DNA from: Pontederia crassipes
Taxonomy: Eukaryota; Streptophyta; Magnoliopsida; Commelinales; Pontederiaceae
DNA length: 64,000 nucleotides
NCBI GenBank assembly: GCA_030549335.1
Contig: CM060189.1
Location: 54,368,953-54,432,952 of the forward strand
Direction of reading: 5' to 3'
In this document: in pieces, positions 37,095 through 49,795 of the stretch
Position numbering within the stretch: position 1 is the stretch's first letter
Layout of the letters: each line of letters starts with the position of its first letter
Position numbers and translations under genes: made by a program
The notes under the pieces: generated by a model
What the model was told of the DNA's origin: nothing
What the model saw: only the letters and a program-made list of their open reading frames with translations
Database searches by the model: none

Positions 37095-38605
37095 AAATAT
37101 TCAAGCTAAGAACTTCACCTGTCATAGTGACATATATAGGATGACAAAGATGATAGCGAATTTGAACCTTTACCCGATCACTCGAAATAGTGTGCGGCAG
37201 ATTGAAAAAAAAATCAAATAATCTTTTCTCTTTCTCTTCATAAAAAGGGGTTAGGTTTTGTTGAAAAAATAGATGAAAAAAGATGAAAGGAGATTAAAGA
37301 TGTAGAATATTTTAAATGAAAAACCCAACCCAACATCCTTCTCAATGTACGATCATTAAAATTAAGAAGAAATAAGATGTTCTGACGAGAAATCGATGAA
37401 GATATTAAACTACTTTAAGTTTCATGCCATAAAATGTTTAGAGAAAAGAATTTTAATGTTTTACATCTTAAATGCTAGTTATGATACTCTTTTTTATGAT
37501 TATTAATATGTCAAAATTCATGACTCCTTTGAGTAAAATATTTGTATATTTTTCTTATCTAATATTTATAAATAATGTATTATTCGAAGTCCAAGTTTTA
37601 CAAATATGGGTTATTCTATTTATAATCGAGTATTCAAATAGAATACGAGATGAATGCCATGTTGTCTCGAGTAGCGGAGCGCCTGATATCTGTAAAGATT
37701 GAATAGCATTTTACCTTTAGCGAGAAATTTGTGTGATATTTATATAGTATTCATCACCTAAAAAGTAGTTTAGAAAAAAAGTATTAATTAATGTTATAAT
37801 GCACAAGAAATAGATTGTTATGAACTTCTACAAATAAATGCTAATAAGTTAATTTATTTTAAAAATTATTTGATTCCTTTGAAAAATTGAAACAAATGAA
37901 TGCCTATGTCAATTTTGCCATGATCAATTTTATTAATATTATGAACATCAATGAGATAATATGTCATGAACATAGGCATGACATGATGATTTTTTATATT
38001 AAAAATCTTGTAAATTAGACTTAAAATGCGAATTGTTATGCTAATACTGTTATATTAAAAATTGAATAAATAATCAATTAAAGGATAAGTTTTCTTGGCA
38101 TAAAACTGATTATTTCTCGTACTATATATTAACAGAAAATATACTTCGTATAAAATAATTGTGCCCACTCGCACCCACAACACTGTACGTACCTCGTAGA
38201 GGTTTGCTCTAGTGCAAAATATAGACATCTGATGATAATGTAGAGTCAGAAATAAACTTTGAAGTAATCATTGTTGAATCTTCTAACATAGGTATAATAT
38301 GAAAATGAATTATACAAATAATAATTATAAAAAAATAAATTAAGATCCAAATAAAAGTGATCAACATATTATTTTTAGCATACTAATTAGTAACTATAAT
38401 GTGAAATAATAATTTGTAGAGTAAAAATGACGCATTAAAATTTTTATGATGGGTATAAATTCGTATCACATAAATGATTATGATTTTCAAAATATACTTT
38501 TTTTTTGAAGATTGTTGAAATGTTATCTTCTTCTTTTGCTTTATATTACAAAGAAGAAAGTCCTTGCTATTATTCCAGAAATCTATTTTGTCAAATCGTT
38601 CTTTA
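37095..38605. other. AT-rich intergenic DNA
   Basis: No gene, RNA or recognisable element. The longest reading frame (37472-37702) is a hydrophobic AT-driven frame without family resemblance. Confidence 0.6.
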
Positions 38606-39379
38606 AGACAATGTTTGGCATAGAACTTAGGCGAGAATTTGTTCAAGTTTTGTCAAATACTGTAATAAAATGAACTAATAATGATCAGAACTTATATTAT
38701 GGTCAATGATCACGTGATGCCAAAGTTCAAGAACTTTAGTTTTTGCTGCAAGCAAAAATTACACTATTTTTTCATTTTTTTAACTTTCAATTGTTTTTAA
38801 TGTATATATAATTAATTAATTATTTATATATTATCATTCATCTTATAAAATAAATTATTTCATTTAAATATTAAACAATTATTTTATTATACTTTAATTA
38901 AAATTTTCAATTGTTTTTATAAAAAATATACATGATAGTTTCTATTAAATAAATACATAATATATTTATTTACTATAATTTTATACCTCATAAAATAAAA
39001 ATTATGTTCTTTACGTTAATTATAATATTAATAACATGTAAAAAAATAATGAAATTAATATTAATAGAATACAATACAAATATCTTTTAATAAATTTTAA
39101 ATTAACAATGACATATAATATTTTTTATATTATAGTAATTATTATTTTAAATAAAGATATAGTATTTTAATTTACTATAATTTTATACCTCATAAAATAA
39201 TAAATTATATCCTTAGTTCTTAACATTTTATCCAAATATAAAAACTTATCTATCAAATCAACTTTTTAAATTCTCGTCATTACATTTTCATTCAAATATA
39301 AAACTTAAACTTTTTTTATCAAATCGGCTAGTTCTTCGGAATTAAGGAGAATTCAAAATTCTCATGCCAAACATAGTCT
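38606..39379. mobile_element. Possible MITE with short terminal inverted repeats
   Basis: AGACAATGTTTGGCATAGA at 38606 is mirrored by the complement of TCATGCCAAACATAGTCT ending at 39379, about 17 of 19 bases. The interior is strongly AT-rich and non-coding, with one internal direct repeat (TTACTATAATTTTATACCTC at about 38970 and 39172). No clear target duplication was found, so the superfamily stays open. Plain host DNA with chance inverted ends is the alternative. Confidence 0.45.
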
Positions 39380-39592
39380 ATAGGATGGACAATTGTAAGT
39401 GCATGTATTTTAAGTTTTTAGATTCTTTAATAAATATGACATGATCCAAATAGATTTTAACAATCAAGTGGTATCATAGCTTACATGTTAAATATTAAGA
39501 AATTCAAGTTCATAAAAATGGTGTGAAATTTCTTTTATCGACTATGGACAATTTTTTTATTCTTTTGTTTGATGTTGCTTGTAATAAGTTTA

Positions 39593-42567
39593 ATTGTAAT
39601 AACTCGAAATTTTGAACCAAGAGTATTTAGGTGTTTTGACCAAAATCCTAATGTAAAACTTATATAAAGGACCAACAATCCTATCAATCCCCAAAAAAAC
39701 TAGCCTCAACTCCTCTTCTCTTTTTTTCTTCTCTGCCAAAATGCCTAAGGCTAGGAGATCTAGAGCCCTATTCTTCATGGTGGCTATATTTTAAGATCAA
39801 CAAAAAGAAGATCAAGGTTTCTAGGAGAAGGAGAAGAAGACCTAGAGGCTTCATGAAGAATGAATTTTAGAACTAAAATCCAAGCGTATGTAAAGGGGAT
39901 CCAAACCCCTTTCTCCCCTTTTAATGATGTTTTGTTTGGGTTGAGAGATTCAAGTACATCCTGTTCTTGATAAGGATTTTGATTGAGGGTTGCATGATTT
40001 ATGTTGCATAATTTGTTGAATTTGTATATGTTTTGTAATAATTATAGATAGGTTTTATTATCCAAAAATTACAACTAATATATGTATGGAAGCCCTCGAA
40101 GTCTAGTTTCTAGAGAAATTTGTTTCATCTAATTTGAAGATATATAAAAATAGTTATGATCCAAATAGCTGACTACTATCATGCTGTCTCGGGTAATAGT
40201 AAGACAAAATTGTAAAAAAGTATCATAAATTGGAAATACTGAATTAGGGTTTGAAATTTATTCATAAGTTAAATGTTCATGTTATCTTTCTGTAAAAATT
40301 GGAATCTTTTGAAAAGAACAAATATAAAGTAAGTTATTAATGTTTTAATGTCTGCTGCAAGAATTCTATGTAGAGAATAGATTATGGTAGTTGTATGAAT
40401 GATTCCAAGATGCCGGCATGACCGTGCCAACATTAGGAACGGTTGCGACCGAGTGCACGAGATTGAGGCGATTAGAAGGATCTTGGTCATGCCGTGACAC
40501 TTTTGTCACGGCCGTGACGAGGCCAAGCACGATGACTGTGAGTGAGAGCAATGCTAAAATTTTGCTGGCACAAACATGACAAAATTGGGCACGACCATGA
40601 CAAGGTTAGGCATGGTTGTGACTGATATGGGCATGACCGTAATAGTGTTAGACACAGCCATGACATTGTTGGGCACGGCTGTGACGCTGGAAAATGTCTT
40701 GTAAGATGTATTGAACCTATTTTTTTAATATATATAGGTTATTTATGGATGTGTATTGATTGTATATGACTGATGTATTGATGATTAATGAAGTATGAAA
40801 TTGAAGGAAATGCCATAACACACATTACGTTAAAGAAGTAAATGCCATTCACCTTAGGATGATTAGGACTTCTCTGGAAATAATGCCACACCTAAAAGAG
40901 TGTTTGCGATTTTCTATGGGCCATTGGCCTAGTTGTAATGATGTTGCCCTGAGCCTCAATTAAACAAAGATGAAAGATGTGGTCAGGAAGTAAATGCCTT
41001 TCACCTTATGGTGATTGACACTTCTTTGGGAAATAATGTCATCACCTGAAAGAGTGATTGAGATTTTCTAGTGCTCTATGAACTAATGTAATGATGTAAA
41101 GATAAAAGATGAGAGTAAGAAGTAAATGTTTTTCACCTGACGGTGCTTGAGACTTCTTTGAAAAATAAAGCCATCACCCAGAAGGTGTTTAAGATTTCTC
41201 AGAAGTAAATGCCTTTCACTTTATGGTGATTGAGACTTCTTTGGAAAATAATGTCATCACCTAAAGTTGTTTGAAATTTTTTAGTTCCCTATGAACTAAT
41301 GTAATGATATGGTAAAGATGAAAGATGGGTAAGAAATAAATATCTTTCATCTCACGGTAATTGAGACTTCTTTGAAAAATAAAGTCATCACCCAGAAGGT
41401 GTTTGAAATTTCTCAGAAGTAAATGTCTTTCACTTTATGGTGACTGAGACTTCTTTAGGAAATAATGCCATCACCTAAAGGTATTTGAGATTTTTCATCT
41501 CACGGTAATTGAGACTTCTTTGAAAAATAAAGTCATCACCCAGAAGGTGTTTGAAATTTCTCAGAAGTAAATGTCTTTCACTTTATGGTGACTGAGACTT
41601 CTTTAGGAAATAATGCCATCACCTAAAGGTATTTGAGATTTTTCAGTTCCCTAGTAACCAATGTAATGATGTCACTATTGATTATTAAACAAAGATGAAG
41701 CATGGTATATGATGAATAAAATGAAAATAAGTACTAAATGTAAAGATGATAAGTAAATGTCTTTCATCTTAATGGTGATTGAGACTTCCCGAGAAATAAT
41801 GCCATCATTTTAAAGGTGTTTGAGATTTCTCAATGTAAAGATGAAAGATGTTATAAGATAAAGTAAGAATGAAAAAATTTAACTCCTAGAAGTCATGAAG
41901 TAAGAATTAAGGAGGTATGAAGAAACTCCTAAAATGTACATGACAATGGAAGTGAAGTGAGATGATATGTTATGATTATGTATGAATGATATTGATGTAT
42001 GTCTATGTTGTATGATACTTGCAAATGATGGATCTAAAGTAAACATGTATGATGTGATATTTATATTTGATAAATGTTATATGAAGAATGATTGTAAGTA
42101 TGATGTAATGTCATGTAAGATTTATGATATAGTTGATGTCATGCATATTCATATGTTATTGTTATTATGATGATGATGCATCGCATGTAGTGTCATGTGA
42201 TAGGATATCATGATATGCATGACATTTACATACTCTAATTGGGAAACCCTGCACTCTGGATCCGTGCAGATAACCATGATTAAGTGATGGATGACAGCTC
42301 AAGCTCATGACGAAATGTTGCACATGCTTAGGTTTAAATGAGTCATACAATTCTATTTGACTGTTGGGGTTAACGATGTAAAGAACGCTTAGACGTTCAA
42401 GGTTTTTTGAAGTATTAGTTATGATATTATTAATAGAAAGTCTTAATTATTATGATTTTCTCTAAATTGTCAAGTCTTTTATTATTAAATAACGTATGAC
42501 GAACGAGATAACGACGCGAAATTACCCTAAATGACTAAAACTTTTAGGATAAATTTTGGGTCGTTAC
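39593..42567 (+). mobile_element. Solo LTR of Tekay-like Gypsy type
   Basis: Starts TGTAATAACTCGAAATTTTG and ends near AAATTTTGGGTCGTTAC, mirroring the LTRs at 54747-57585. A TATA-like ACTTATATAAAGG lies 65 bp in. It has a degenerate CACGGCCGTG block (40410-40690) and tandem repeats (40830-41860) in the same relative order as related LTRs. No internal region adjoins either end. Target duplication not found; edges are approximate. Confidence 0.6.
40830..41860 (+). repeat. Tandem repeats inside the solo LTR
   Basis: Degenerate units of about 75-120 bp built on GTAAATGCCTTTCAC, GGTGATTGAGACTTCTTT and AATAATGCCATCACC. Two adjacent 148 bp blocks starting at 41351 and 41499 are nearly or fully identical, so part of the array expanded recently. 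Confidence 0.8.
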
Positions 42568-43175
42568 TGATGTTGATAATCTACGCAATGTGTTTGATTT
42601 GTTGGACATTCCACCGCATGCAAGTCATGCATGGATAATATTGATTCTGACATTCCTATTTGACTCTTGTGCATGTATAAGAATGCAAGAAAATTATATA
42701 TTCTGCAGTAACCAATAATAACACGTTAACCAATAATAACACGTGTCTGGGCTCTCAAGCATTCTTTTATTTATTTAGTTAAGTTCATGTTGTGCTTTTT
42801 GTATGATTTGGTTCCTTTCGATTAGGTTTTATGGTGTCGGATGAGTACATTGTGTCAGTGTCTTTATTATTATTCTCTGCATATATGTGAGAGTTTCAAT
42901 CAGTTTTGTCTTTCTTGACATTAATGATTATGAGGGTACATGTTTTGTTATTATGAGTCTATAATATAAATTTGTCCATTTAATCTTTTCGGAGAGATAC
43001 ATATGCATGACACCTTATTTTTTGTGAAGAGGCTCGAGACTTGTCCCTTGACACCACTTTATAGATGGACTTTTCAAACAAAGTTCATGCATAGCATTTC
43101 CTCGACGTTTATTTTAGCAAAGTTGAAAACTCTCTTTATTATTTGATTTTTTATTTTTTTATCTTGGAAATATAA
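42568..43175. other. Intergenic DNA
   Basis: No gene seen. Contains a short direct repeat ACCAATAATAACACGT (42711 and 42729), the second followed by GTCTGGG. Confidence 0.5.
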
Positions 43176-43966
43176 TGTAATATCCCGAAATTCGACCCCG
43201 CCATGTGGCAAAATATCCTCTTAGTCGTTACTTTCTTCGGTCTTTCTTTGACTCTTCATTGACCCAAATAATTGAGAAAAGTGACACATAAGCGGAAGAT
43301 TTAATAAATAGAATAATACAACAATAAAAAGAAATGCGGAAGCTAAATAGATAATGGTATATCCACAAAACGTGTACAAGTCCAGGCCATAAGTACAACT
43401 CTATAGGTCCCATCTAAACTCTAGGCCACCAAGCTATAGTGGCCGCACACGCATCAACGACTTGCAATCATCATCAAGTACCTATGGGGATCACACAGGG
43501 AAGCAAGCTCAACCATTAACATAAAACTAAATATGAGTTCGTATAAATCATAAATCAGTTCTGTAAAAAATATATCATGAAAAGAGCATATATGATCAAT
43601 GTGAGAGTTGAAACATAGTAAGATCATCATAAATCAGTTCCACCGAAATGTAGAAAAGAGAAGATATAATCGTCGTGAGGGCAGAAACATCGTAAAGTCA
43701 TCAGTCCCATCGGGATATAGCATAAAGAGAACATATAATCTTCATAGTAAAGTCGTCATAGATTAATTTTGTCAGAATATAGCATAAGGGGAATATATAA
43801 TCAATATGAGAGTGGAAACATAGTAGAGTCGGATCACTGGAGAGAAACATATTTTATGCCTTTTCTTTTCTTTCATTGATTCTTTTATGTATTCGTTGTT
43901 GTGCTTATCTTTCTCACCTTCGTACTTTCAGTCTTGGTCTGATTTTTTTTACATGTTCATCTTTCA

Positions 43967-44012
43967 TACTTTCATGCTTTCATACTTTCATACTTTCATA
44001 CTTTCGTACTTT
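43967..44012 (+). repeat. 8 bp minisatellite (ACTTTCAT)n
   Basis: About six near-perfect copies of ACTTTCAT. It lies at the place that corresponds to the degenerate ATGAACATGA array in the X 3' LTR (30905-31020), so this LTR position is repeat-prone. Confidence 0.75.
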
Positions 44013-47000
44013 GAAAGAGATATTCATTCTTCGAGGGAATACCATTGCAGGCACCGTGATGTGCAACTATCTAATAGGCCAGTGAGTGATCAATGCCACG
44101 GTCAGCCCCATCGGGCAGAAACATAAGCGTGGATGACCTCGCGCTAGCCGAAAACATTCCTCGGAGGAGATGACCTCGCACTAGGTGGAAACATCCGTAT
44201 GAGAGAAACTCCCATCTAGATAGAGCAAATGGTAACCCATGAGAAAGTGCATGTTACAAGGCTGTTGTAACTTCCCTCTATTATAAGTGGACCTATCTTT
44301 TAATCCGTAGATTGATCAAGGCCGTAGGGAGCATAACTCCAACATCATCATCTTCAAGTACGATATACTTACGTTAAATCCAATGAACATGAGCTTATTA
44401 AATCAGGGTCGGGATGAAGGTCATGTCTCCCGGTTCACATAATGGAAGCACATAAGGTTAAGGGTCATCCGTCTGGAGTCTGTTCGGGATCGTTCGAAGA
44501 GGAGATTGACGCCCGTTCATAGTCAACCGAAAAGGGGTGTAGTCATTTGTTCTTTTCATTCTTAATCATTTCATATGGGTTCATCATAGTTCGTCATCAT
44601 TCTTCATGCAAGTTCGCAAGGATCATAAACATTCTTTAATCATGGTAGTTCATAAGGATCATGGTCGTACTTCATTCATATTCCAACGAGGAGTCATAAT
44701 TACATCATATGCAATTGAGTGGTTATGTATAGAAAAATGATAGATCATATGAGCATGATGATGATTATAAATAGATCAGGGATCAAGTACCTCAATCAGG
44801 AGTTGGGGATTGTAAAAATCATCATTCTGATAGTCAGAACTCGGACCGCATGTAGGTGGGACCCAGGTCGAGTTCGACAAGAATCAATCTCTTTGGAAAA
44901 ATAGATTTTTGGGTCGTCCGAGGGAAGGAGGACACCCATTCATCATCATTCATCGGTCAATTGAAAAGGGAAACAATTGCCAGTTATTTTCATTCTTTAA
45001 TCTTTTCAAGATTATATCCTTTTGATCACTTAGATCAATCAAACTGGTAGGGAGCAGGAGTGGCTCCGAATCATCTTTAACATTCAGTACCAATCAAGTG
45101 GACAGGGGCTTGTCAAATTATGAGAGTTAATTTAAGGTCATATTTCTCTCTGTCCATAATCGAAAGACCCAAATCAGTGGTCGTCCATTTGAAATTTATC
45201 AACGGACGTCCGAAAGAGATTCGAACGTCCCTTTATCAGTATCCATCGGTCGGCTAAAGAGTGCAGCCATTCGTCATAACATGGAACATCCTCAGACTTT
45301 TGATTGAGGGTGTCGGTCGACTGACAGTCCACTATATTCTATTGTTCGATTACAAATGTCCGATCCTGGATCAGTCGATCGTTTCTACTGGGTAGAACCG
45401 CAGGTCGTTTGAGGAAGTCCTTATGTTTCAATTTGTTTCCGAAAACACTACACCATACAAACAATTCCAATCTACATCTAAACTTAACTATCATCTCGAC
45501 AGCATAGTTCATATTCATTTCATGTCTTATATCTTCTTTGCTTCATTCATAGATATGTCCATTTCCATAACCTACCATAGTCCATTTCCATATCATAATT
45601 TAGTCCATATTCATGTCATGCATTGGTTCCTTTTCATACAATTGTCTGTCTTCTTAGCTTAACATCAATACGTAAATCATCATTAAGCCTTAATCAAGAA
45701 TTATAACTTCGTACATGTCCATTCTCATCATTCTTAGACATATATTCTAACTAACTAATAATAAGAGTTTTCATATGTCATCAATGCACGAAATCATAAC
45801 ATGAACTTCTACGGCCTTAAGCATGTATAATCATATGAGAAAAACTTCAAATATGGAGGACTAAACAATCCATATGTCAGCAATCCCTCAAATTAGAAAT
45901 AATCTAATATATAACTATCATTTGAATATATATATGTTCATATCTTAGTAACATGTCATGGCATCAACTACTTTTTATCATAATTCTAAGCTTAAAATAT
46001 CCTTAGAACATCGTGCACACATATTATCTTCAAATTAAGCATCATAATACTAATATCTGGGCATGCATTTCATTTTAAGGCATCAACCTTTTTCTTCCTG
46101 TTCGTTCTCTTGTTCATTGTTCTTATTCATCATTTGTGTAGTTCTCATTCATATTCATAGTTATAACGATTCATAATCATTCTTCATGGTAGTTTGTATC
46201 GATCCTGATCATTTGGTATTCATATTTCGATGAAGGGTCATAAGGAGATTGTCATAACATTTCATTGGTTTAGTTCAGTCATAACTACCAATCTATCGAG
46301 TATAATTAACATTTCAAAGGGATTAGGGATCAAACGTGTAAATCAGGGGTCTGAATTATAGAAGTCATTGTTCTGTTAGATCAGAACCCGAGCCGAGCAT
46401 GTGTAGAACCCGAGCCAAGTTCTGACAAAATTAGTCTCGAAAAAATCGAGCAGAAACTTGGGCCGGGTCTGAGTCATACCCGGGTCGGGTGGGAGTCGAG
46501 TGCCATTTAGTTCATTCCTCGTGAGAGTTCATAAGGATCATGGACATTCTTCACTTATGCTTCGATGAAATAATGTAATCATATCAATGAACAATCCATG
46601 GTTCAATCATAAATGGTAGAATATGATTGTGATTAATATTGAGAATTGATTTGGGACCAAACATGTAATCAAGGGTCCAAATGGTTGGAATCATAATTCT
46701 ATTGGTCGGAACCCAGATCGGGTATAGGTGAAACCCGGATCGAGCTTCGACAAGAATCAGTCTAAGAAAAATCTAGTGGAACTCGGGCCGGGTCGGGAGA
46801 ACAATCGGGTTGGGGAAAGTGACTCGCCTGACCATTTTCTCCGAGACGAACCATACCGAGTTCTTGGTTCATGCCGAGCTTGAGCTGGATGTTAATGGTG
46901 GACCCAGACTGAGTTCAGTGGAACTCGATCCGACTGGACATGACCCGAGCCGGGTTTCGTTGAACCCGGGCCGGGTTCTTTCATGCTGAGCCTAGATTTG

Positions 47001-47159
47001 TTTCTGTTTTCTCCGGCGATCGCCGGTGCAACACATTGAGAGTCATTATACTATGAGAGTGAGTCATTTAAATGTCTCAAAGATCGCACGATGCGCACGC
47101 GAGTACGCGGGATCGTGCAGTCCATGCGATCACGCACGTGCACCGCGTGACGCGCGTGC

Positions 47160-47275
47160 AGATCGAGCACGAACCACGTGACATGCGCACGGATCGAGCG
47201 CGGACTGCGTGACATGCGCGCGGATCGAGCGTGGACTGCGTGACATGCACGCGGATCGCGCGATCTGCGCGACGT
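47160..47275 (+). repeat. CpG-dense minisatellite of about 31 bp units
   Basis: Three to four units of the type GTGACATGCGC then CGGATCGAGCG and GGACTGC, with diverged copies on both sides (47070-47160). Very rich in CG and GCGC compared with the AT-rich surroundings. Confidence 0.75.
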
Positions 47276-47351
47276 TCATGAGCTGGAGGGACACATCATC
47301 ACATGCAATGGACGCGCGTGATGCATTCTGCTTTACCCCTTGCCCAAGTCT

Positions 47352-47368
47352 ACCTACACTATAAAAGG
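47352..47368 (+). promoter_or_regulatory. TATA-box-like element, plus strand
   Basis: CACTATAAAAGGGGACC is a close match to the plant TATA consensus and follows the CpG-rich repeats. It faces right, opposite to the inferred orientation of the LTR copy. No gene is seen downstream, so activity is unsupported. Confidence 0.35.
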
Positions 47369-47656
47369 GGACCCATACCGAAGGTCCTAAACATGCTTTT
47401 GTAGAGATTCATCTAGAGGTACTTGTGCTATGGCAAATTGACCGTTTCCCCGAGGCTCGGTCCTCATCTCGAGGTGCAAGTGCATTTGTAAAGAGTTCGT
47501 GAAAAAATCTCGACGATCCGCTTCCGCTACAAGAGGTATTCTGCAACCTCTATGATTTATATATGTTATAAATCTGACAAAGACAAAAGAAATCTTTAAC
47601 AAAATCTCATTTTTTCCCTTGAGACGCATGGCTTTGTTCATTTTTTTGCCTTACAT

Positions 47657-49376
47657 TTTCACTGTAAGTGTTCGCCTGGAGGACAAAATCGAGAGATGTA
47701 CGTGCTCATCACAATGACTAAGAGCCGGGGATACAGAGAAAGTTGCCTGAAAAATATCATGACGAAGGGGATAACAGAGAGGCAAGTAGAGGATGCCACT
47801 TGAGAAGCATCACCATTGAGCAACGACGAATAGCAAGCGGCAAAGAGGAGACAAGGTGAAGGAATGAGGTGCGGAGGTGGAGGGACGAAAGGGTGTGGGT
47901 GTTTGCTATGAAACTCTTCTAAAAGAGATAATCAAAGAATGAAGAGAATGTGCACTTTGAAAGGTGCCGTCGTTAAGGCAGCGACGAACTCTAAGTGCAA
48001 TTCCTACATAGGTGAATAAATAAAAAATATTGATTATCTATCTTACATTTTCAAATAGCATGTCAAAAAATTCCACCGAAAAATTTACATAAAACGTGAA
48101 AATTGTTTTCCTTTGCAAACTAAAATTTTTAAAATTATTCTTTTAACCCCCAAACGGGCCTGAGCTCGCCCTTTCTCCCAACATCATGCACAAAGATTTG
48201 CTGCCACTCATTCTTCGACTTATACGTGCAATGTGTAGACCCGGTCTTATGTTTATTTTTTTGATAACTTCAAGACAACTTTATATATATCTTGCCTGCC
48301 GAAAAAGGAAATGTGATTCCGAGCCCGCACAGAATCAACCTAATCAATTGTACATTGTTTCTTTTATAAATCTATTTAATTGTTTTCATGCAATTAATAT
48401 AAAATGTGAAATTAAATTAGAATGTATATTATTAAAATTTATAATATTTGTACATTTATAACTTAAAACATAAATAAATAACATTACATATTTTCATAAT
48501 TAAAATTTTAATTTATAGTTTAATTTATATTGTAAGTGATACTATCAAAGAATTGTATTATGAAGGTTCTTGTGTTTCTTTTAGTTTTGTGTGCTTGAGT
48601 TGGTTCTGGTTGTGTAGCTCATAAGGTAGATCATATATGGATCTGAAGGATTTGTGCAGTCTGCAGCTTGGTTCCTCGTTCGTTCATACACTTATATGAT
48701 TTATGCTCTGAGTTTGATGTTTTGGAACTAAGTCAAGGCATCCGAAGCTCTGAATGATAACAAAATTTTCAAGAGATTTTAGTAGGCGATATACTTCATC
48801 AAGATGGTTCATCCCTAGTTAAGTTAACGTCAGGCATACAGAGTAGCAACTGCACCTGCTTTGTGTTGGATACATAAGAAATTTGAAAAATCAGGTACCT
48901 TAATCAGCCAATTCCCAGTTTGTCACAAAACTCCAAGGTAGCATGAGATCACACCATTAATCGGCCAGCTCCTTAGCATCCAAATACAACATCTAATAAT
49001 TTAGCATCATCCACCAATAGTTGCAGCATCATATATATATATATTACAACACCAGTATTTTAAGAAAGGTTACAATAGCATGTCCATCGTATTTATTACA
49101 ACATCAGCAGCAACACATCCAAAACTGGAAGTTCAAGACTGCACAAACTGAAAACAAAAGTATGTTTAGCATCTCTGTTACATTACAACACCAGTATTAT
49201 AAGAAAGGTTGCTCGCTCATCAAAATCTAGTAGTTTTTAGTTTTTACCTTCGCGTGGTGTGCTCATAAAGATAAAAGTTTGCGAAGAAGGCTATATATAT
49301 ATATAGAGAAAGAGTGAGATATTGTAGACAGTCAGCCAGTGGGCTAAAATTGCAATCAATCATTAATAAAGATTAG
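47657..49376. other. Intergenic DNA
   Basis: No gene recognised. 47690-47990 is moderately GC-rich, the rest AT-rich. Three TTACAACA-containing stretches occur at about 49045, 49097 and 49184; the first and third share ATTACAACACCAGTATT and AAGAAAGGTT. Confidence 0.5.
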
Positions 49377-49545
49377 AGTGAAGTGATGAACGACTCCTTC
49401 TCGTTTAAATAGATTATGCATTCGAATTTTTATGAATATAAAAAATTTATTAAAAATATCATATGCTAGATAGCGCGACTTAACCGAATTAGTTGAGCTA
49501 GATATGAATTAATCTTTAACTTATAAATAGTACACTAATTAAGGT
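49377..49545 (+). repeat. Possible degenerate SINE-like repeat
   Basis: GACTCCTTCTCGTTTAAATA, GATTATGCATTCGAATTTT and GCGCGACTTAACCGAATTAG in this order recall a dispersed plant short repeat; ATTCGAATT is a weak B-box-like word. No poly-A tail or target duplication is clear. Confidence 0.25.
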
Positions 49546-49795
49546 TACATAAATTGAATTATTTGCACTATTTTAAATTGCGATCAATTCAACATCACGA
49601 TCAAGTCAACATGAGGAGGCTTCCAAACTAAACTTGGGAGGGAGAGAGGGTGTGTGACCATAGATCTATGACCACACGTGCAGCAACTATGACTCATGTA
49701 GTTTGTGTCAGGCCTGGAAACACGCGTGTGGATGCATGCAGCCGCCGAGTGTTTCGTGCTCCACTTTCACCCATCAGTGTCTTCATGTTGAGCAT
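49546..49795. other. Short intergenic stretch left of the gag-only element
   Basis: No gene. Contains CACACGTG (49672), a G-box-like word. Confidence 0.4.

Larger units (their letters stand above)
43176..47656 (-). mobile_element. Inverted LTR-type copy related to element X, internally expanded
   Basis: Starts (plus strand) TGTAATATCCCGAAATTCG, the complement of the X LTR end, and follows the X LTR backwards: the complement of the GATCCCCATAGGTAC block at about 43485, the complement of GGCCTTGATCAATCC at about 44320, and the AACCCGGGTC block. The last block occurs three times (about 44.8, 46.4 and 46.7 kb), which makes this copy longer than the about 2.4 kb X LTR. The right edge is uncertain: similarity to X is clear to about 47.0 kb; 47656 is chosen because TTACA there could be the LTR start. 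No coding part is visible. Confidence 0.55.

Noticed and set aside
37472-37702. 76-codon hydrophobic reading frame
   Set aside because: Composition explained by AT-rich DNA; no signal, motif or conserved context.
41982-42350. Short frames on both strands in the solo LTR
   Set aside because: Low-complexity ATGATG-rich LTR sequence; no protein family.
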